64,000 nt of DNA from Sphingobacterium lactis (GCF_011046555.1 NZ_CP049246.1:1798001-1862000); one strand, 5' to 3'. Shown: positions 35,361 through 44,341, counted from the first letter of the stretch. Made by a program: numbers and translations. Notes: generated from the sequence alone by a model not told the origin.

Positions 35361-36938
35361 ATGTTAAATAGATATAAATTTTTAATCGCATTGGGATTAT
35401 TTGGCTTGGTGTCCTGTGAAACACTGGATCAAGAGCCATTGGATAGGAACAACTCCGAGAATTTCTGGCACTCCCAAGCCGAGGTGGAGTACGCCGTGTC
35501 CGGTTTGTACAATGGATGGGAAGTAGGAACGCAGATTTTTTATATGGACTGTGTATCCGATAACTCCATGAGTGATTTCCCTTGGGAAGGCTTTCAGGCG
35601 TTAGGAAATGGTACAGCCAGCCCAACGAACTCAGGAAATGCAGAATCAAGATACTCCTATACCCTGATCCGTAAAGCGAACTGGATATTGGAGAATATTG
35701 ATAAAGCACCGATTGCCGATGACTTGAAAGATAGATTCAAGGGCGAGGTGCGTACGCTGCGTGCGTATAAATATTTAGACCTTGCCATTTTATTCGGTGG
35801 TGTGCCATTGATCACCAAGACCGTGGATAAAGATGAGGCTTTGGTGGAGGCGAGCACGCGCGAAGCGATCTTCGCATTCGTGGATAAGGAATTGCGTGAG
35901 GCTGCAGCACAGTTGCCACCAAAAAATACAAGCGGACGCATGTCAAAGGCTTCAGCTTTGGGATTCCTAGCACGTAGCTTGGCATTCCAGAAAAAACATC
36001 AGGAAGTAGCCAACGTGACCAAGGAGATCATCGATTTAGGTGCTTACAGTCTGTTCAGTGATTACGCAGGCCTATTCGAGATTGCTAATGAATCCAACTC
36101 GGAGGTTATCTCAGAAATCCAATACATCGCCAAGGAGCAGGGATATACCAGTTTGGGGATTATGATGCCGAACTCAATGGGTGGATGGAGTTCCATCGTG
36201 CCTATCCAAAGTTTGGTGGATGATTATGAGACCAAGAACGGAAAGACCATCAAGGAAGATGCGGCTTATTCGGCAGCGAAACCTTTCGTGGACCGTGACC
36301 CTCGTTTTGCGGCAACCATTGTTTACCCTGGAGCGAAATACAACGGTGTAATCTTCGATCCTTTGGATCCAAAATCGAATAACTTCCCTTCCGGTCCGGA
36401 TAATGCTTCCAGTACAGCTTACAACTACCGCAAGTATCTACAGAATCCATCCAGCTATGATAACGTTTGGAATGTGGGTGTAAATATCATCGTACAACGC
36501 TATGCAGAGATTCTTCTGTTGAATGCGGAGGCGAATATCGAATTGAATAAAATCGATGAATCTGTATATGCGAATATCAATGCCGTTCGTAGACGTGCGA
36601 AAATGCCAGAAGTGGATCGTTCGGTGTATGCAGGTCAGGCGAAGATGCGTGAATTGGTGAGACGTGAGCTTCGCGTAGAGCTTGCAGGTGAAGGCCGTCG
36701 CCACTTCGATATCACCCGTTGGAACATTGCGAAGGATGTGCTGAAAGGTCCTGTATACGGTTCACTATCCAAAGGAACAGTTAATCCGACTACCGGAGAA
36801 GTAACCTTTACATCCTTAACGGATCGTTTCTTTGTAGAGAATAGAGTGTTTCAGGTTGGAAAGAATGAGCTTTGGCCAATTCCTCAGAGTGTGATTGACC
36901 GCTCGAAAGGAACGTTGAAGCCTAATCCTGGTTATTAA
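35361..36938 (+). CDS. SusD/RagB-family outer-membrane lipoprotein
   Basis: About 525 residues from the ATG at 35361, 10 bp after the susC stop; the longer frame would overlap susC and spoil the signal peptide. Lipoprotein signal with lipobox LVSC near residue 19. SusD-like TPR fold: DQEPLDRNNSENFW at the N-terminus, SKASALGFLARSLAF in the middle and the C-terminal RRELRVELAGEGRRHFDITRW and NELWPIPQSVIDR. It forms the lid over SusC and binds the substrate. Followed by a strong terminator. Confidence 0.96.
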   Translation: MLNRYKFLIALGLFGLVSCETLDQEPLDRNNSENFWHSQAEVEYAVSGLYNGWEVGTQIFYMDCVSDNSMSDFPWEGFQALGNGTASPTNSGNAESRYSYTLIRKANWILENIDKAPIADDLKDRFKGEVRTLRAYKYLDLAILFGGVPLITKTVDKDEALVEASTREAIFAFVDKELREAAAQLPPKNTSGRMSKASALGFLARSLAFQKKHQEVANVTKEIIDLGAYSLFSDYAGLFEIANESNSEVISEIQYIAKEQGYTSLGIMMPNSMGGWSSIVPIQSLVDDYETKNGKTIKEDAAYSAAKPFVDRDPRFAATIVYPGAKYNGVIFDPLDPKSNNFPSGPDNASSTAYNYRKYLQNPSSYDNVWNVGVNIIVQRYAEILLLNAEANIELNKIDESVYANINAVRRRAKMPEVDRSVYAGQAKMRELVRRELRVELAGEGRRHFDITRWNIAKDVLKGPVYGSLSKGTVNPTTGEVTFTSLTDRFFVENRVFQVGKNELWPIPQSVIDRSKGTLKPNPGY

Positions 36939-36960
36939 GTAACGCCTAATTATAGTTTGG

Positions 36961-36992
36961 AAGGTGCCGCATCATGCGGCACCTTTTTTTAT
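36961..36992. terminator. Terminator after susD
   Basis: AAGGTGCCGC (36961-36970) pairs with GCGGCACCTT (36976-36985), followed by TTTTTTT. It also serves the convergent exporter gene, whose stop codon overlaps the distal part. Confidence 0.88.
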
Positions 36993-38197
36993 GCTATATC
37001 AGTTTTAACCCGATTCTTAACGACAACGTGAAGGATCAACGAGAGCACCCCACCTGCGGCCATGACACCAAGCATCGGCCAAGGGGTTTCGTTGTGGAGG
37101 GCGCTCACCATTCCGGATGCGAAGGCACCGATGGCCATTTGTATACAGCCCAATAAGGCGGAGGCACTGCCCGCCAATCCCTTGAAAGGGGATAAGGCCA
37201 CAGCCGAGGTGTTCGGGAAGATGAACCCGTGCCCAAAAAGAAAGAAAAAGATCAACATCAAAGCCACAGGGAAGGTCAATAGATCAAAGCTCAGCGCCAG
37301 CACCATTAGGATTCCGATGAATGCCTGCCAGGTATTGGCAAGTCTGCTGATCTGTTCGCTGGAATGTTTCTTCAGGAAGTACCTGTTCAATTGGGTGGCA
37401 ATGATCATGGCCGAGGCCACGAACGCGAATGCCAGTCCATACTGTTGTTTGGTCAATCCGAAATATTGTTGCATGACAAAGGAGGAGCCTGCGAGATATG
37501 CATACGTTCCCGCAGAAGCGATCGAACCGATCAGACAATAGGATAGGAACACCTTGTTCGAAAGGACCTGCCAGAAATTCCCTAGAATGGACTTCGGTGC
37601 CAGCGACATTTCCCGATTTCCGGTATAGCTTTCGGGAAGTAGGAACCAGGTGGCCAGAAAGATGACCAAGGCCATGACCGCCAGGAACAAGAAGATAAAA
37701 TGCCAATCCAGATGGGTCAGCATAAAGGCACCGATGCTGGGTGCCAGAATGGGCGAAACCCCGATCACCAGCATCAACAAGCTGAAGACCTTGGCGGCTT
37801 CCCTGCTGCTGTAGTAGTCCGTTACCATGGCGCGTGCACCAACCATCCCGCCGCAGCTTCCCAGTGCCTGCAGGAAGCGCAGGAAGATCAGGTGGTTGAT
37901 ATCTCTGGTGAAAAGGCACAGCACAGATGCGACAATATAAATCGCTAAACCGACCAACAAGGGTTTCTTGCGGCCGAATTTATCCAGCAGCGGACCATAG
38001 ACCATCTGCCCAAAGGCGATACCGATAAAGTAACTCGTCAGCGAAAGCTGCACCTTATCGACGGAAGTGTTGAAATCTGTGGCAATATTATCGAATGCCG
38101 GTAGGTACAGGTCAATGGAAAATGGACCTATTGCGGACAATAGACCCAAAATCAATAACGTGACTTTCCGGTTGTTTTTTAAGGTTGATGACATCAT
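36989..38197 (-). CDS. Bcr/CflA-family multidrug exporter (MFS)
   Basis: About 402 residues from the first of two adjacent ATGs (38197, 38194); the longer frame would run through the lgt terminator. Twelve predicted membrane segments. Family-typical stretches are GPFSIDLYLPAFDNIA (TM1), YGPLLDKFGRKKPLLVGL (MFS motif A), LQALGSCGGMVGARAMVTDYY and LAPSIGAFML. Members are proton antiporters for bicyclomycin, chloramphenicol, sulfonamides or small dipeptides. The start lies only about 14 bp after the lgt terminator hairpin, so its promoter must be within lgt or it relies on readthrough. Confidence 0.92.
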   Translation of the reverse strand: MMSSTLKNNRKVTLLILGLLSAIGPFSIDLYLPAFDNIATDFNTSVDKVQLSLTSYFIGIAFGQMVYGPLLDKFGRKKPLLVGLAIYIVASVLCLFTRDINHLIFLRFLQALGSCGGMVGARAMVTDYYSSREAAKVFSLLMLVIGVSPILAPSIGAFMLTHLDWHFIFLFLAVMALVIFLATWFLLPESYTGNREMSLAPKSILGNFWQVLSNKVFLSYCLIGSIASAGTYAYLAGSSFVMQQYFGLTKQQYGLAFAFVASAMIIATQLNRYFLKKHSSEQISRLANTWQAFIGILMVLALSFDLLTFPVALMLIFFFLFGHGFIFPNTSAVALSPFKGLAGSASALLGCIQMAIGAFASGMVSALHNETPWPMLGVMAAGGVLSLILHVVVKNRVKTDIA

Positions 38198-38211
38198 GTT
38201 TTTCAATAAAA

Positions 38212-38236
38212 ATGCCCTACCGAAAGGGTAGGGCAT
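38212..38236 (-). terminator. Terminator after lgt, just before the exporter gene
   Basis: ATGCCCTACC (38212-38221) and GGTAGGGCAT (38227-38236) form a 10-bp stem; on the minus strand TTTTTATTG follows. Confidence 0.8.
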
Positions 38237-38241
38237 CGCTG

Positions 38242-39075
38242 TTATGCTGTACGCGTTTCTTTCGGTGTTCTCAATAGCAGGAAGATTCCTACGAGGATAA
38301 ACGGAATACTCAGGATCTGTCCCATATTCAGCAGCATGCCCGCTTCAAAGGCTACCTGATCGATCTTCACGAACTCAATGACGAATCTGGCACCAAACAG
38401 GAGAATCAGGAAGATACCGAAGAATTTGCCCGGTATAGGTTTCATGTTCTTCTGGTACAGTGCCCACATGATGAAAAAGATGATGAGATAGGCCAAGCAT
38501 TCATACATCTGTGCAGGATGGCGTGGGATCTGGTCGATATTCGCGAAAACTACCGCCCAAGGGAGGTCCGTTGGGTTTCCGATCATCTCCGAGTTGAAGA
38601 AGTTCCCCAAGCGGATAAATGCCCCAGCGATCGGTACGACCAAGATCAGTCGATCTACCAGCCACATGAAGTCTGTTTTGGTGTTGCGAGAGAATAGCCA
38701 CGTAGCCACTAAAATCCCCACGGCGCCACCGTGGCTCGCCAGTCCCGTAAATCCGGTCAGTCGCCACTCATTGCCCACTTTTTGAAAAGGGATGAATATC
38801 TCCAGGAAGTGTTCCCGGTAATACGGCCAATCGTAAAAGAAACAATGGCCCAATCGTGCTCCCACCAAGGTACCCACAAAGATGTAAATCGTCAATTTAT
38901 CGAGAAGCTCCTGTGATTTCCCCTCACGCTTGAAAACCTTTAACATCAAGATATAGGAAACCACAAAGGCCAATAGCCAACACAGGGAATAATACCGGAT
39001 GCCAAAGCTGCCAATACTGAATAATTCAGGCTTTGGATCCCAGGTTATAAAACTTAATAATTCGGTCATGCTCAT
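38242..39075 (-). CDS. lgt: Prolipoprotein diacylglyceryl transferase
   Basis: 277 residues, seven membrane segments. It attaches diacylglycerol to the lipobox Cys of prolipoproteins, such as the SusD and other lipoproteins of this window. Key stretches: VGARLGHCFFYDWPYY, LASHGGAVGI, the signature IRLGNFFNSEMIG near residue 160 and PRHPAQMYEC. A second ATG two codons downstream is an alternative start. Confidence 0.95.
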   Translation of the reverse strand: MSMTELLSFITWDPKPELFSIGSFGIRYYSLCWLLAFVVSYILMLKVFKREGKSQELLDKLTIYIFVGTLVGARLGHCFFYDWPYYREHFLEIFIPFQKVGNEWRLTGFTGLASHGGAVGILVATWLFSRNTKTDFMWLVDRLILVVPIAGAFIRLGNFFNSEMIGNPTDLPWAVVFANIDQIPRHPAQMYECLAYLIIFFIMWALYQKNMKPIPGKFFGIFLILLFGARFVIEFVKIDQVAFEAGMLLNMGQILSIPFILVGIFLLLRTPKETRTA

Positions 39076-39163
39076 AATAAAATGTCCCGTAAAGATAAGG
39101 TTTCGGTTTTTATTTTTGCGAAAATTACGGAAATAGTTATTTTGCGATAATTAAGGATAAAGC

Positions 39164-40285
39164 ATGGCGAAGAAAGCATTAAAAACAGAAGAAACAACGA
39201 CTCCGTCGGTGGTAACCCCCAAATCACTGGCATTTTTCGAGCAATATATCAACAATCCATCCCCGACGGGATTTGAGTGGTCAGGTCAGCGGCTGTGGTT
39301 GGATTACCTGAAGCCATATGTGGATGAAACCTATATCGACAATTACGGTACCGCAGTTGGGATCATCAATCCGAAAGCGGCCTATAAAGTGGTGATTGAA
39401 GCCCATGCGGATGAAATCTCCTGGTTCGTGAACTATATTTCCAAGGATGGACTGATCTATGTCATCCGAAATGGGGGTTCCGATCATCAGATTGCCCCTT
39501 CCAAACGGGTGAACATCCATACCGACAAGGGCATTGTGAAAGCCGTATTCGGGTGGCCGGCCATCCATACACGGGCCGGTGAGAAGGAGGAAGGCCCAAA
39601 CATGAAGAACATCTTTTTGGACTGTGGTTGCACTTCCAAGGAGGAGGTTGAGGAATTGGGGATCCATGTCGGATGTGTGATTACCTATGAAGATGAATTC
39701 ATGATCCTGAACAACCGCTATTATGTGGGCCGTGCCATGGACAACCGTGCCGGTGGATTTATGATTGCCGAGGTAGCCCGCCTGTTAAAGGAGAATAAGA
39801 AAAAACTGCCTTTCGGACTTTATATCGTCAATTCCGTGCAGGAAGAAATCGGTCTTCGTGGTGCGGAGATGATCGCCCATTACATCAAACCAAATGTAGC
39901 CATCGTGACCGATGTGACCCACGATACCAACACTCCGATGATCAACAAGATCACCCAGGGCGATCTGGCCTGTGGAAAGGGACCGGTGGTATCCTATGCG
40001 CCTGCAGTTCAGATCAACCTCAACAAGCAGCTTATTGAGGTGGCCAACGCGAATAATATTCCTATCCAACGTCAGGCGAATTCCAGGTTTACCGGAACGG
40101 ATACCGATGCTTTTGCCTATTCCAATGGTGGCGTGCCTTCCGCACTGATCTCTCTGCCATTGCGCTATATGCACACCACGGTAGAGATGATCCACAGAGA
40201 TGATGTGGACAACGTCATCCGCCTGATCTACGAAATGGTGCTGTCCATCAAAGATGGGCAAGATTTTAGAACATTCAATAAATAA
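39164..40285 (+). CDS. M42-family metallopeptidase (glutamyl aminopeptidase/endoglucanase-like)
   Basis: 373 residues. Co-catalytic zinc or cobalt aminopeptidase of the tetrahedral aminopeptidase type, usually a large dodecamer acting on peptides. Ligands are visible as EAHADEI near residue 80, AMDNRAGG near 190, QEEIGLRG near 225 (catalytic Glu), TDVTHD near 248 and RYMHTTVE near 338. A charged 15-residue N-terminal extension precedes the family core. 19 bp separate it from the DUF3467 gene. Confidence 0.93.
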   Translation: MAKKALKTEETTTPSVVTPKSLAFFEQYINNPSPTGFEWSGQRLWLDYLKPYVDETYIDNYGTAVGIINPKAAYKVVIEAHADEISWFVNYISKDGLIYVIRNGGSDHQIAPSKRVNIHTDKGIVKAVFGWPAIHTRAGEKEEGPNMKNIFLDCGCTSKEEVEELGIHVGCVITYEDEFMILNNRYYVGRAMDNRAGGFMIAEVARLLKENKKKLPFGLYIVNSVQEEIGLRGAEMIAHYIKPNVAIVTDVTHDTNTPMINKITQGDLACGKGPVVSYAPAVQINLNKQLIEVANANNIPIQRQANSRFTGTDTDAFAYSNGGVPSALISLPLRYMHTTVEMIHRDDVDNVIRLIYEMVLSIKDGQDFRTFNK

Positions 40286-40304
40286 CAACCAATATTTAAT
40301 TAAC

Positions 40305-40625
40305 ATGGACAACAACAATGTAAATGCGCCAGAAGGGCAAGAGTTAAGCATCGAATTAACAGAAGAAACCGCAGAGGGCGTATACTCCAACCTAGCGATC
40401 ATCACACACTCCAATACCGAATTCGTGGTGGACTTCGTGCGCATCATGCCAGGAGTGCCGAAAGCAAAGGTGAAATCACGTATTATCCTGACTCCGGAAC
40501 ATGCAAAGCAACTCTTGAAAGCATTGCAGGAAAATATCAACCGCTTCGAAGGATTGAATGGCGATATCGTATCCAAAGATATGCCCTATCCGTTGAATTT
40601 TGGCAATGCCAAAGGGGAAGCGTAA
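40305..40625 (+). CDS. DUF3467-family protein
   Basis: About 106 residues from the ATG at 40305, which follows the M42 stop and gives the typical N-terminus; the earlier in-frame start overlaps the peptidase. Conserved core: YSNLAIITHSNTEFVVDFVRIMPG and RIILTPEHAKQLLKALQENI. The function of this widespread small family is unknown to me. Probably cotranscribed with the M42 gene; ends at a terminator. Confidence 0.88.
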   Translation: MDNNNVNAPEGQELSIELTEETAEGVYSNLAIITHSNTEFVVDFVRIMPGVPKAKVKSRIILTPEHAKQLLKALQENINRFEGLNGDIVSKDMPYPLNFGNAKGEA

Positions 40626-40661
40626 ATAGTAGTTAGTAGATAGAATTAAGTATTAAGACCT

Positions 40662-40691
40662 ATGGCGGCCGGCATGGCCGCCATTTTTTTG
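40662..40691 (+). terminator. Terminator after the DUF3467 gene
   Basis: ATGGCGGCC (40662-40670), GGCAT loop, GGCCGCCAT (40676-40684), then TTTTTTTG. Confidence 0.88.
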
Positions 40692-40758
40692 TTTTTTTGA
40701 GGTAATAGCACACATGCCAACCCCGGAGGGGTGTAACTATTTTAGAAGCACCTGCACC

Positions 40759-40880
40759 GACCTTGTCCGAGTTCCGTCCTAGGTGCGAGCGTATTGCAAC
40801 CGTGGTGGAAGCGTGCCTATAGACACGCTCTCACCACGCTCTGACCACGCTCTCACCACGCTCTCAAGTCGGACAAGGTC
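40759..40880. repeat. Long inverted repeat enclosing 11-bp tandem repeats
   Basis: GACCTTGTCCGA (40759-40770) and TCGGACAAGGTC (40869-40880) are perfect 12-bp inverted arms about 100 bp apart. Inside, 40824-40867 is four copies of an 11-bp unit (CACGCTCTCAC with one or two changes). An inner hairpin joins GTGGTG...AGCGTG with CACGCT...CACCAC. The right arm ends exactly at the target duplication of the IS element. No gene is visible here. Confidence 0.8.
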
Positions 40881-40962
40881 TGTCTTGTCCTTATATAGCT
40901 ATACAAATTATTGGATTAATTCTGAATTGATTATACAGGCAAATTTGGTAATACTATATGTA

Positions 40963-41844
40963 CTATACAAACTCTTTCTGCACTATTGGATATTTTTTCG
41001 GTCTCCATCTCTTTCTCAGCGCACCTGACCTCATATGTGCCTGTTCAGGTGTGAGGTAATCACAGCTCGCGTGGGGCCTTAGGTTGTTGTATACCCTGAT
41101 GTTCTCCCTGATCTTTCTTGTGGTCTCCCTCAGGCCACTCTGTGATGCGTAGAGGTCAAACTCCGCCTTCAGTATGCCGTTCACCCGTTCGGCTATCGCA
41201 TTCTCATAGGGATCCCCGTTCTCGGTCATGCTGACCCCGATCCCGTTGGTGCGTAGGATATCCACATAGCCTTTGCTACAGTACTGCGAACCCCGATCGG
41301 AGTGGTGTATGAGTCCCTTTCCCGGATACTGCCTCTGCTGCAGTGCCATCTGCAGGGCATCGATACATCCCTGTGCCGAGAGGTCGCCCCTGAACGCCCA
41401 GCCCACTATCTTTCTGGAATAGGCATCGGTGACCAGGCTCAGATATCCCCAGCGCCGGTTGAGCTGTACATAGGTGATGTCGCTTACCCAGACCTGCTCG
41501 GGGCGCTCGACCGCAAGTTCCTTTATCAGGTTTCTGTACTTCTTCATCCAGTGCCGCGAATCGGTGGTGACCGCCTTCCTCTTCCTGACCCTGATCTGTA
41601 GGGAATGCTCCCTCATCAGGGCGAAGAGATAGTCGCGGCCGATCCTGATCCCATGTTCCTGCAGGGGGCCGGCGAGCATATGGAGCAGCTTCCGGGTACC
41701 GATCCTCTTCTGTTCGCTGCGTATCCGCAGCACGTGCTGCAGGATGATCTCGTCCTTCAGTCCGACATCCTGCACCCGCCACTGGCGGTCATAGTACGCA
41801 TGCCTTGTTTTGCCAAACAGTCCGCAGATCAAACGGATCCCCAT
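40963..41844 (-). CDS. IS3-family transposase OrfB (DDE integrase domain)
   Basis: 293 residues. HTH_21-like N-terminal part (IRSEQKRIGTRKLLHML) and an rve integrase core with the catalytic triad: Asp in WVSDITYV, Asp in HHSDRGSQYCS and Glu in NAIAERVNGILK. Starts 23 bp after the orfA stop in another frame. Unlike many IS3 elements no overlap is seen, so a -1 frameshift fusion is not evident; reinitiation is more likely. Confidence 0.95.
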   Translation of the reverse strand: MGIRLICGLFGKTRHAYYDRQWRVQDVGLKDEIILQHVLRIRSEQKRIGTRKLLHMLAGPLQEHGIRIGRDYLFALMREHSLQIRVRKRKAVTTDSRHWMKKYRNLIKELAVERPEQVWVSDITYVQLNRRWGYLSLVTDAYSRKIVGWAFRGDLSAQGCIDALQMALQQRQYPGKGLIHHSDRGSQYCSKGYVDILRTNGIGVSMTENGDPYENAIAERVNGILKAEFDLYASQSGLRETTRKIRENIRVYNNLRPHASCDYLTPEQAHMRSGALRKRWRPKKYPIVQKEFV

Positions 41845-41867
41845 TGCTGGGGATTCCTGTTTGATCT

Positions 41868-42401
41868 TTACGACCGCTTGGCACCAGACTTTTTTCTGAT
41901 GTCGATCTTGAGCTGTTCCTCGGCAATATCGATCATGGTATCCAATGCCCTGATCTTCAGGTTTGCATATTCCAGGGCCTTCTTCAGGGCCAGGATCTCT
42001 GCCTCTTTGGGGTCTACGGGTTTCTTGTTGGCCATATCATCGGGTTCTGGGGAACTAAGTTCGGTATTTTTCCCCTTATATTCCCTGACCCATCTGGAGA
42101 CCGTACCGCAGGAGATATCAAAGGTGTTCCCCGCCCGGTAGGCGCTCATCCCGTCCTGGACCGCCCTGATCACTGAACGCTTCAGCTCGGTGGTATACCG
42201 CTTTGCCCCAATGGGCTGTCGCCCGAACTTCTTCATCCAGCGGATCAGGCTCACTTCGGAGACACCGTACTGTTCCATCAGGTCCCGGCGGGGGACCCCA
42301 AGTTCGATCTGATCCAGCATGTGGAGGATCAAACGCTTGTCGAATGGCTGCTTCTTACTGGTCCGCTCAGCGAACTCAAACTCTCTTTCTATTGTTTCCA
42401 T
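41868..42401 (-). CDS. IS3-family transposase OrfA (helix-turn-helix)
   Basis: 177 residues from the ATG at 42401; the frame is open further but would pass the IS end at 42440. Helix-turn-helix segments around RRDLMEQYGVSEVSLIRWMKKFG and AYRAGNTFDISCGTVSRWV bind the terminal repeats. A leucine-rich coiled coil (EAEILALKKALEYANLKIRAL) near the C-terminus fits the multimerisation region of IS3 OrfA proteins. Confidence 0.93.
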   Translation of the reverse strand: METIEREFEFAERTSKKQPFDKRLILHMLDQIELGVPRRDLMEQYGVSEVSLIRWMKKFGRQPIGAKRYTTELKRSVIRAVQDGMSAYRAGNTFDISCGTVSRWVREYKGKNTELSSPEPDDMANKKPVDPKEAEILALKKALEYANLKIRALDTMIDIAEEQLKIDIRKKSGAKRS

Positions 42402-42469
42402 ACACTTTGTTTTTGTGTATAGCTTTTTTAGGATTGGACAGTCCAAGAAAATTTCCCTTGAAAATCCGG

Positions 42470-42526
42470 TATCTTTGCCTGATTATCACTTGGAAATCAG
42501 GCTTTACGTGATTGTTCAAACGTAAA
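42470..42526 (+). other. -7-like element followed by two short hairpins
   Basis: TATCTTTG (42470-42477) is a -7 match. GCCTGATT (42477-42484) pairs with AATCAGGC (42495-42502), and TTTACGT (42503-42509) with ACGTAAA (42520-42526). This is host DNA right of the IS. It may be the leader of the small ORF or of the amidohydrolase gene; no family recognised. Confidence 0.35.
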
Positions 42527-42576
42527 CGTCATGCTTAATCCTAAACTGTAGCAAAACCTGCCGTTTTTTTACTGAA

Positions 42577-42741
42577 ATGACGTTATTGCCTTCGATGTTG
42601 GATGGTGCCAAAATCTTACGGAATTCTTCGCCTTTGTGTGGTGCCCTGAAACTAAGTGAATGGCTGGATAGCGAAATCAAAATGGATAAGGAAAAAGCGC
42701 ATCTTGTAGATGCAAAGCGTAAAATCCTTGCTTTTAAGTAA
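42577..42741 (+). CDS. Possible small ORF or gene remnant (54 aa)
   Basis: ATG at 42577 to TAA at 42741. The C-terminal half (KLSEWLDSEIKMDKEKAHLV) looks like a charged helix and the codon use is host-like. Not recognised. It could be the end of a gene cut off by earlier rearrangement, as the IS lies 136 bp upstream. Confidence 0.3.
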   Translation: MTLLPSMLDGAKILRNSSPLCGALKLSEWLDSEIKMDKEKAHLVDAKRKILAFK

Positions 42742-42770
42742 AGTTTGGAATGGGATTTGTTTATTAAGCG

Positions 42771-42786
42771 TAGTCAGTACTGACTA
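42771..42786. promoter_or_regulatory. 16-bp perfect palindrome before the amidohydrolase gene
   Basis: TAGTCAGTACTGACTA is its own reverse complement and ends 19 bp before the start codon at 42806, a position suited to an operator. Confidence 0.45.
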
Positions 42787-42805
42787 AAAAATAGCATCAA
42801 GATAT

Positions 42806-44314
42806 ATGGATATTAAAGTTAGAAATCTTAGTAAGAAAGATTATAAAGATTTGAAGAGCTCTATGGAGGAGGCTTACCATGGATTGGGAGATCCATGGAC
42901 AAAGGAAAATATTACCGATCTGATCGATATTTTCCCGGAGGGACAGATTGCGGTAGAGGTGAATGGGAAAGTTGTGGCATGTGCATTATCCATTATTCTA
43001 AATTCAGCAAAGACCAATGTTTACGATAAATATTATACCATTATCGACGACGGAAAATTTGACAAGCATGATGTAGATGGCGACACTTTATATGGAATCG
43101 AAGTCTTCGTACACCCTGACTTCAGGGCTTTGCGTCTTGGTCGCCGTTTGTACGATCAGCGGAAGGAATTGTGCGAGCAGATGAACCTGCAGCGCATCAT
43201 CGCCGGTGGACGGATCCCGAACTACCACAACTATTCAGATACCATGACGCCGCGGACCTACATTGAAAAGGTGAAACGCAAGGAGATCTACGATCCGACC
43301 CTGACGTTCCAGCTTTCCAATGATTTCCACGTGAAGAAGATCCTGAAGAATTATCTTCCTGAAGACACGGAATCGCTGGAGGTAGCGACCCTGTTGGAGT
43401 GGAACAATATCTACTACGAACCGGATGCGCGATCCAACTCCGCCACTAAGCAGACGATCCGTCTGGGCTTGGTACAGTGGCAGATGCGTCTGTTCAAGGA
43501 CCTGCAGGAATTCTATGATCAGGTGGAGTTCTTCGTCGATACAGTTTCCGATTATGGAACGGATTTCATTATGTTCCCGGAGTTTTTCAATACCCCATTG
43601 ATGAGCCCGTACAACGAGTTGCCGGAGCGTATGGCGATGGAAAAACTTGCCGAGCACACCAAGGAAATTATAGAGAAGATCCAGCAGTTTGCCGTATCGT
43701 ACAATGTGAACATTATTTCCGGATCGATGCCGATCATGGAACGCGGGAAACTGTACAACATCAGTTACCTGTGCCACCGGAACGGTAGTCTGGATTCCTA
43801 CAAAAAAATCCACATCACACCGAACGAGATGCGTTACTACGGCTTGGTCGGTGGTAATGAGGTGAAGGTATTCGATACGGATTGCGGTAAGGTTGGGCTA
43901 TTGATCTGTTACGACGTGGAGTTCCCGGAATTGAGCCGTATCCTGGCAGACCAGGGTATGCAGATTTTGTTCGTCCCTTTCATGACCGATACGCAGAATG
44001 GTTATATCCGTGTGCGGTCCTGTGCACAGGCTAGGGCCATTGAGAATGAATGTTATGTTGCGATCGCGGGATCTGTAGGTAACCTTCCGCGCGTGAACAA
44101 TATGGATATCCAATATTCGCAATCCGCGGTATTTACACCTTCGGACTTTGCATTCCCGAACAATGCCATCAAGGCGGAGGCCACACCGAATACGGAAATG
44201 GTCCTGATTGCCGACGTGGACCTGTACGCCTTGCGCGATCTCCATGAATATGGGACAGTGAAGATCCTTCGCGACAGACGTAAGGACCTCTATGAGGTGA
44301 AGTTATTGAAATAA
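42806..44314 (+). CDS. GNAT acetyltransferase fused to carbon-nitrogen hydrolase
   Basis: 502 residues. The N-terminal part (1-200) is GNAT-like, with the acetyl-CoA-binding stretch VHPDFRALRLGRRLYDQRKELCE. The C-terminal part (about 220-502) is a nitrilase-superfamily amidase with the triad Glu in MFPEFFNTP, Lys in YKKIHITPNEMRYYG and Cys in LLICYDVEFPELSR. Fusions of this architecture are found across bacteria; the substrate is not known to me. Monocistronic with its own terminator; a palindrome precedes it. Confidence 0.92.
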   Translation: MDIKVRNLSKKDYKDLKSSMEEAYHGLGDPWTKENITDLIDIFPEGQIAVEVNGKVVACALSIILNSAKTNVYDKYYTIIDDGKFDKHDVDGDTLYGIEVFVHPDFRALRLGRRLYDQRKELCEQMNLQRIIAGGRIPNYHNYSDTMTPRTYIEKVKRKEIYDPTLTFQLSNDFHVKKILKNYLPEDTESLEVATLLEWNNIYYEPDARSNSATKQTIRLGLVQWQMRLFKDLQEFYDQVEFFVDTVSDYGTDFIMFPEFFNTPLMSPYNELPERMAMEKLAEHTKEIIEKIQQFAVSYNVNIISGSMPIMERGKLYNISYLCHRNGSLDSYKKIHITPNEMRYYGLVGGNEVKVFDTDCGKVGLLICYDVEFPELSRILADQGMQILFVPFMTDTQNGYIRVRSCAQARAIENECYVAIAGSVGNLPRVNNMDIQYSQSAVFTPSDFAFPNNAIKAEATPNTEMVLIADVDLYALRDLHEYGTVKILRDRRKDLYEVKLLK

Positions 44315-44341
44315 ATACCTTGAAAAACATAAAGATCAGCC

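Larger units (their letters stand above)
40881..42440 (-). mobile_element. IS3-family insertion sequence, complete, 1560 bp
   Basis: Ends TGTCTTGTCCTTATATAGC (left) and, read inward from the right, TGTCCAATCCTAAAAAAGC: imperfect terminal inverted repeats that continue into GCTATAC and have IS3-type TG...CA termini. A 3-bp direct repeat GTC flanks it (40878-40880 and 42441-42443), the target duplication expected for IS3. It carries orfA and orfB on the minus strand. Both genes are intact, so the copy may be active. Confidence 0.9.

Noticed and set aside
40824-40867. Iteron-type replication or phage origin from the 11-bp repeats
   Set aside because: Only four short imperfect units, no initiator gene nearby, and clearly chromosomal surroundings.
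42402-42446. Longer OrfA start outside the IS
   Set aside because: It uses TTG at 42446, beyond the terminal inverted repeat that ends at 42440, so it cannot belong to the element.
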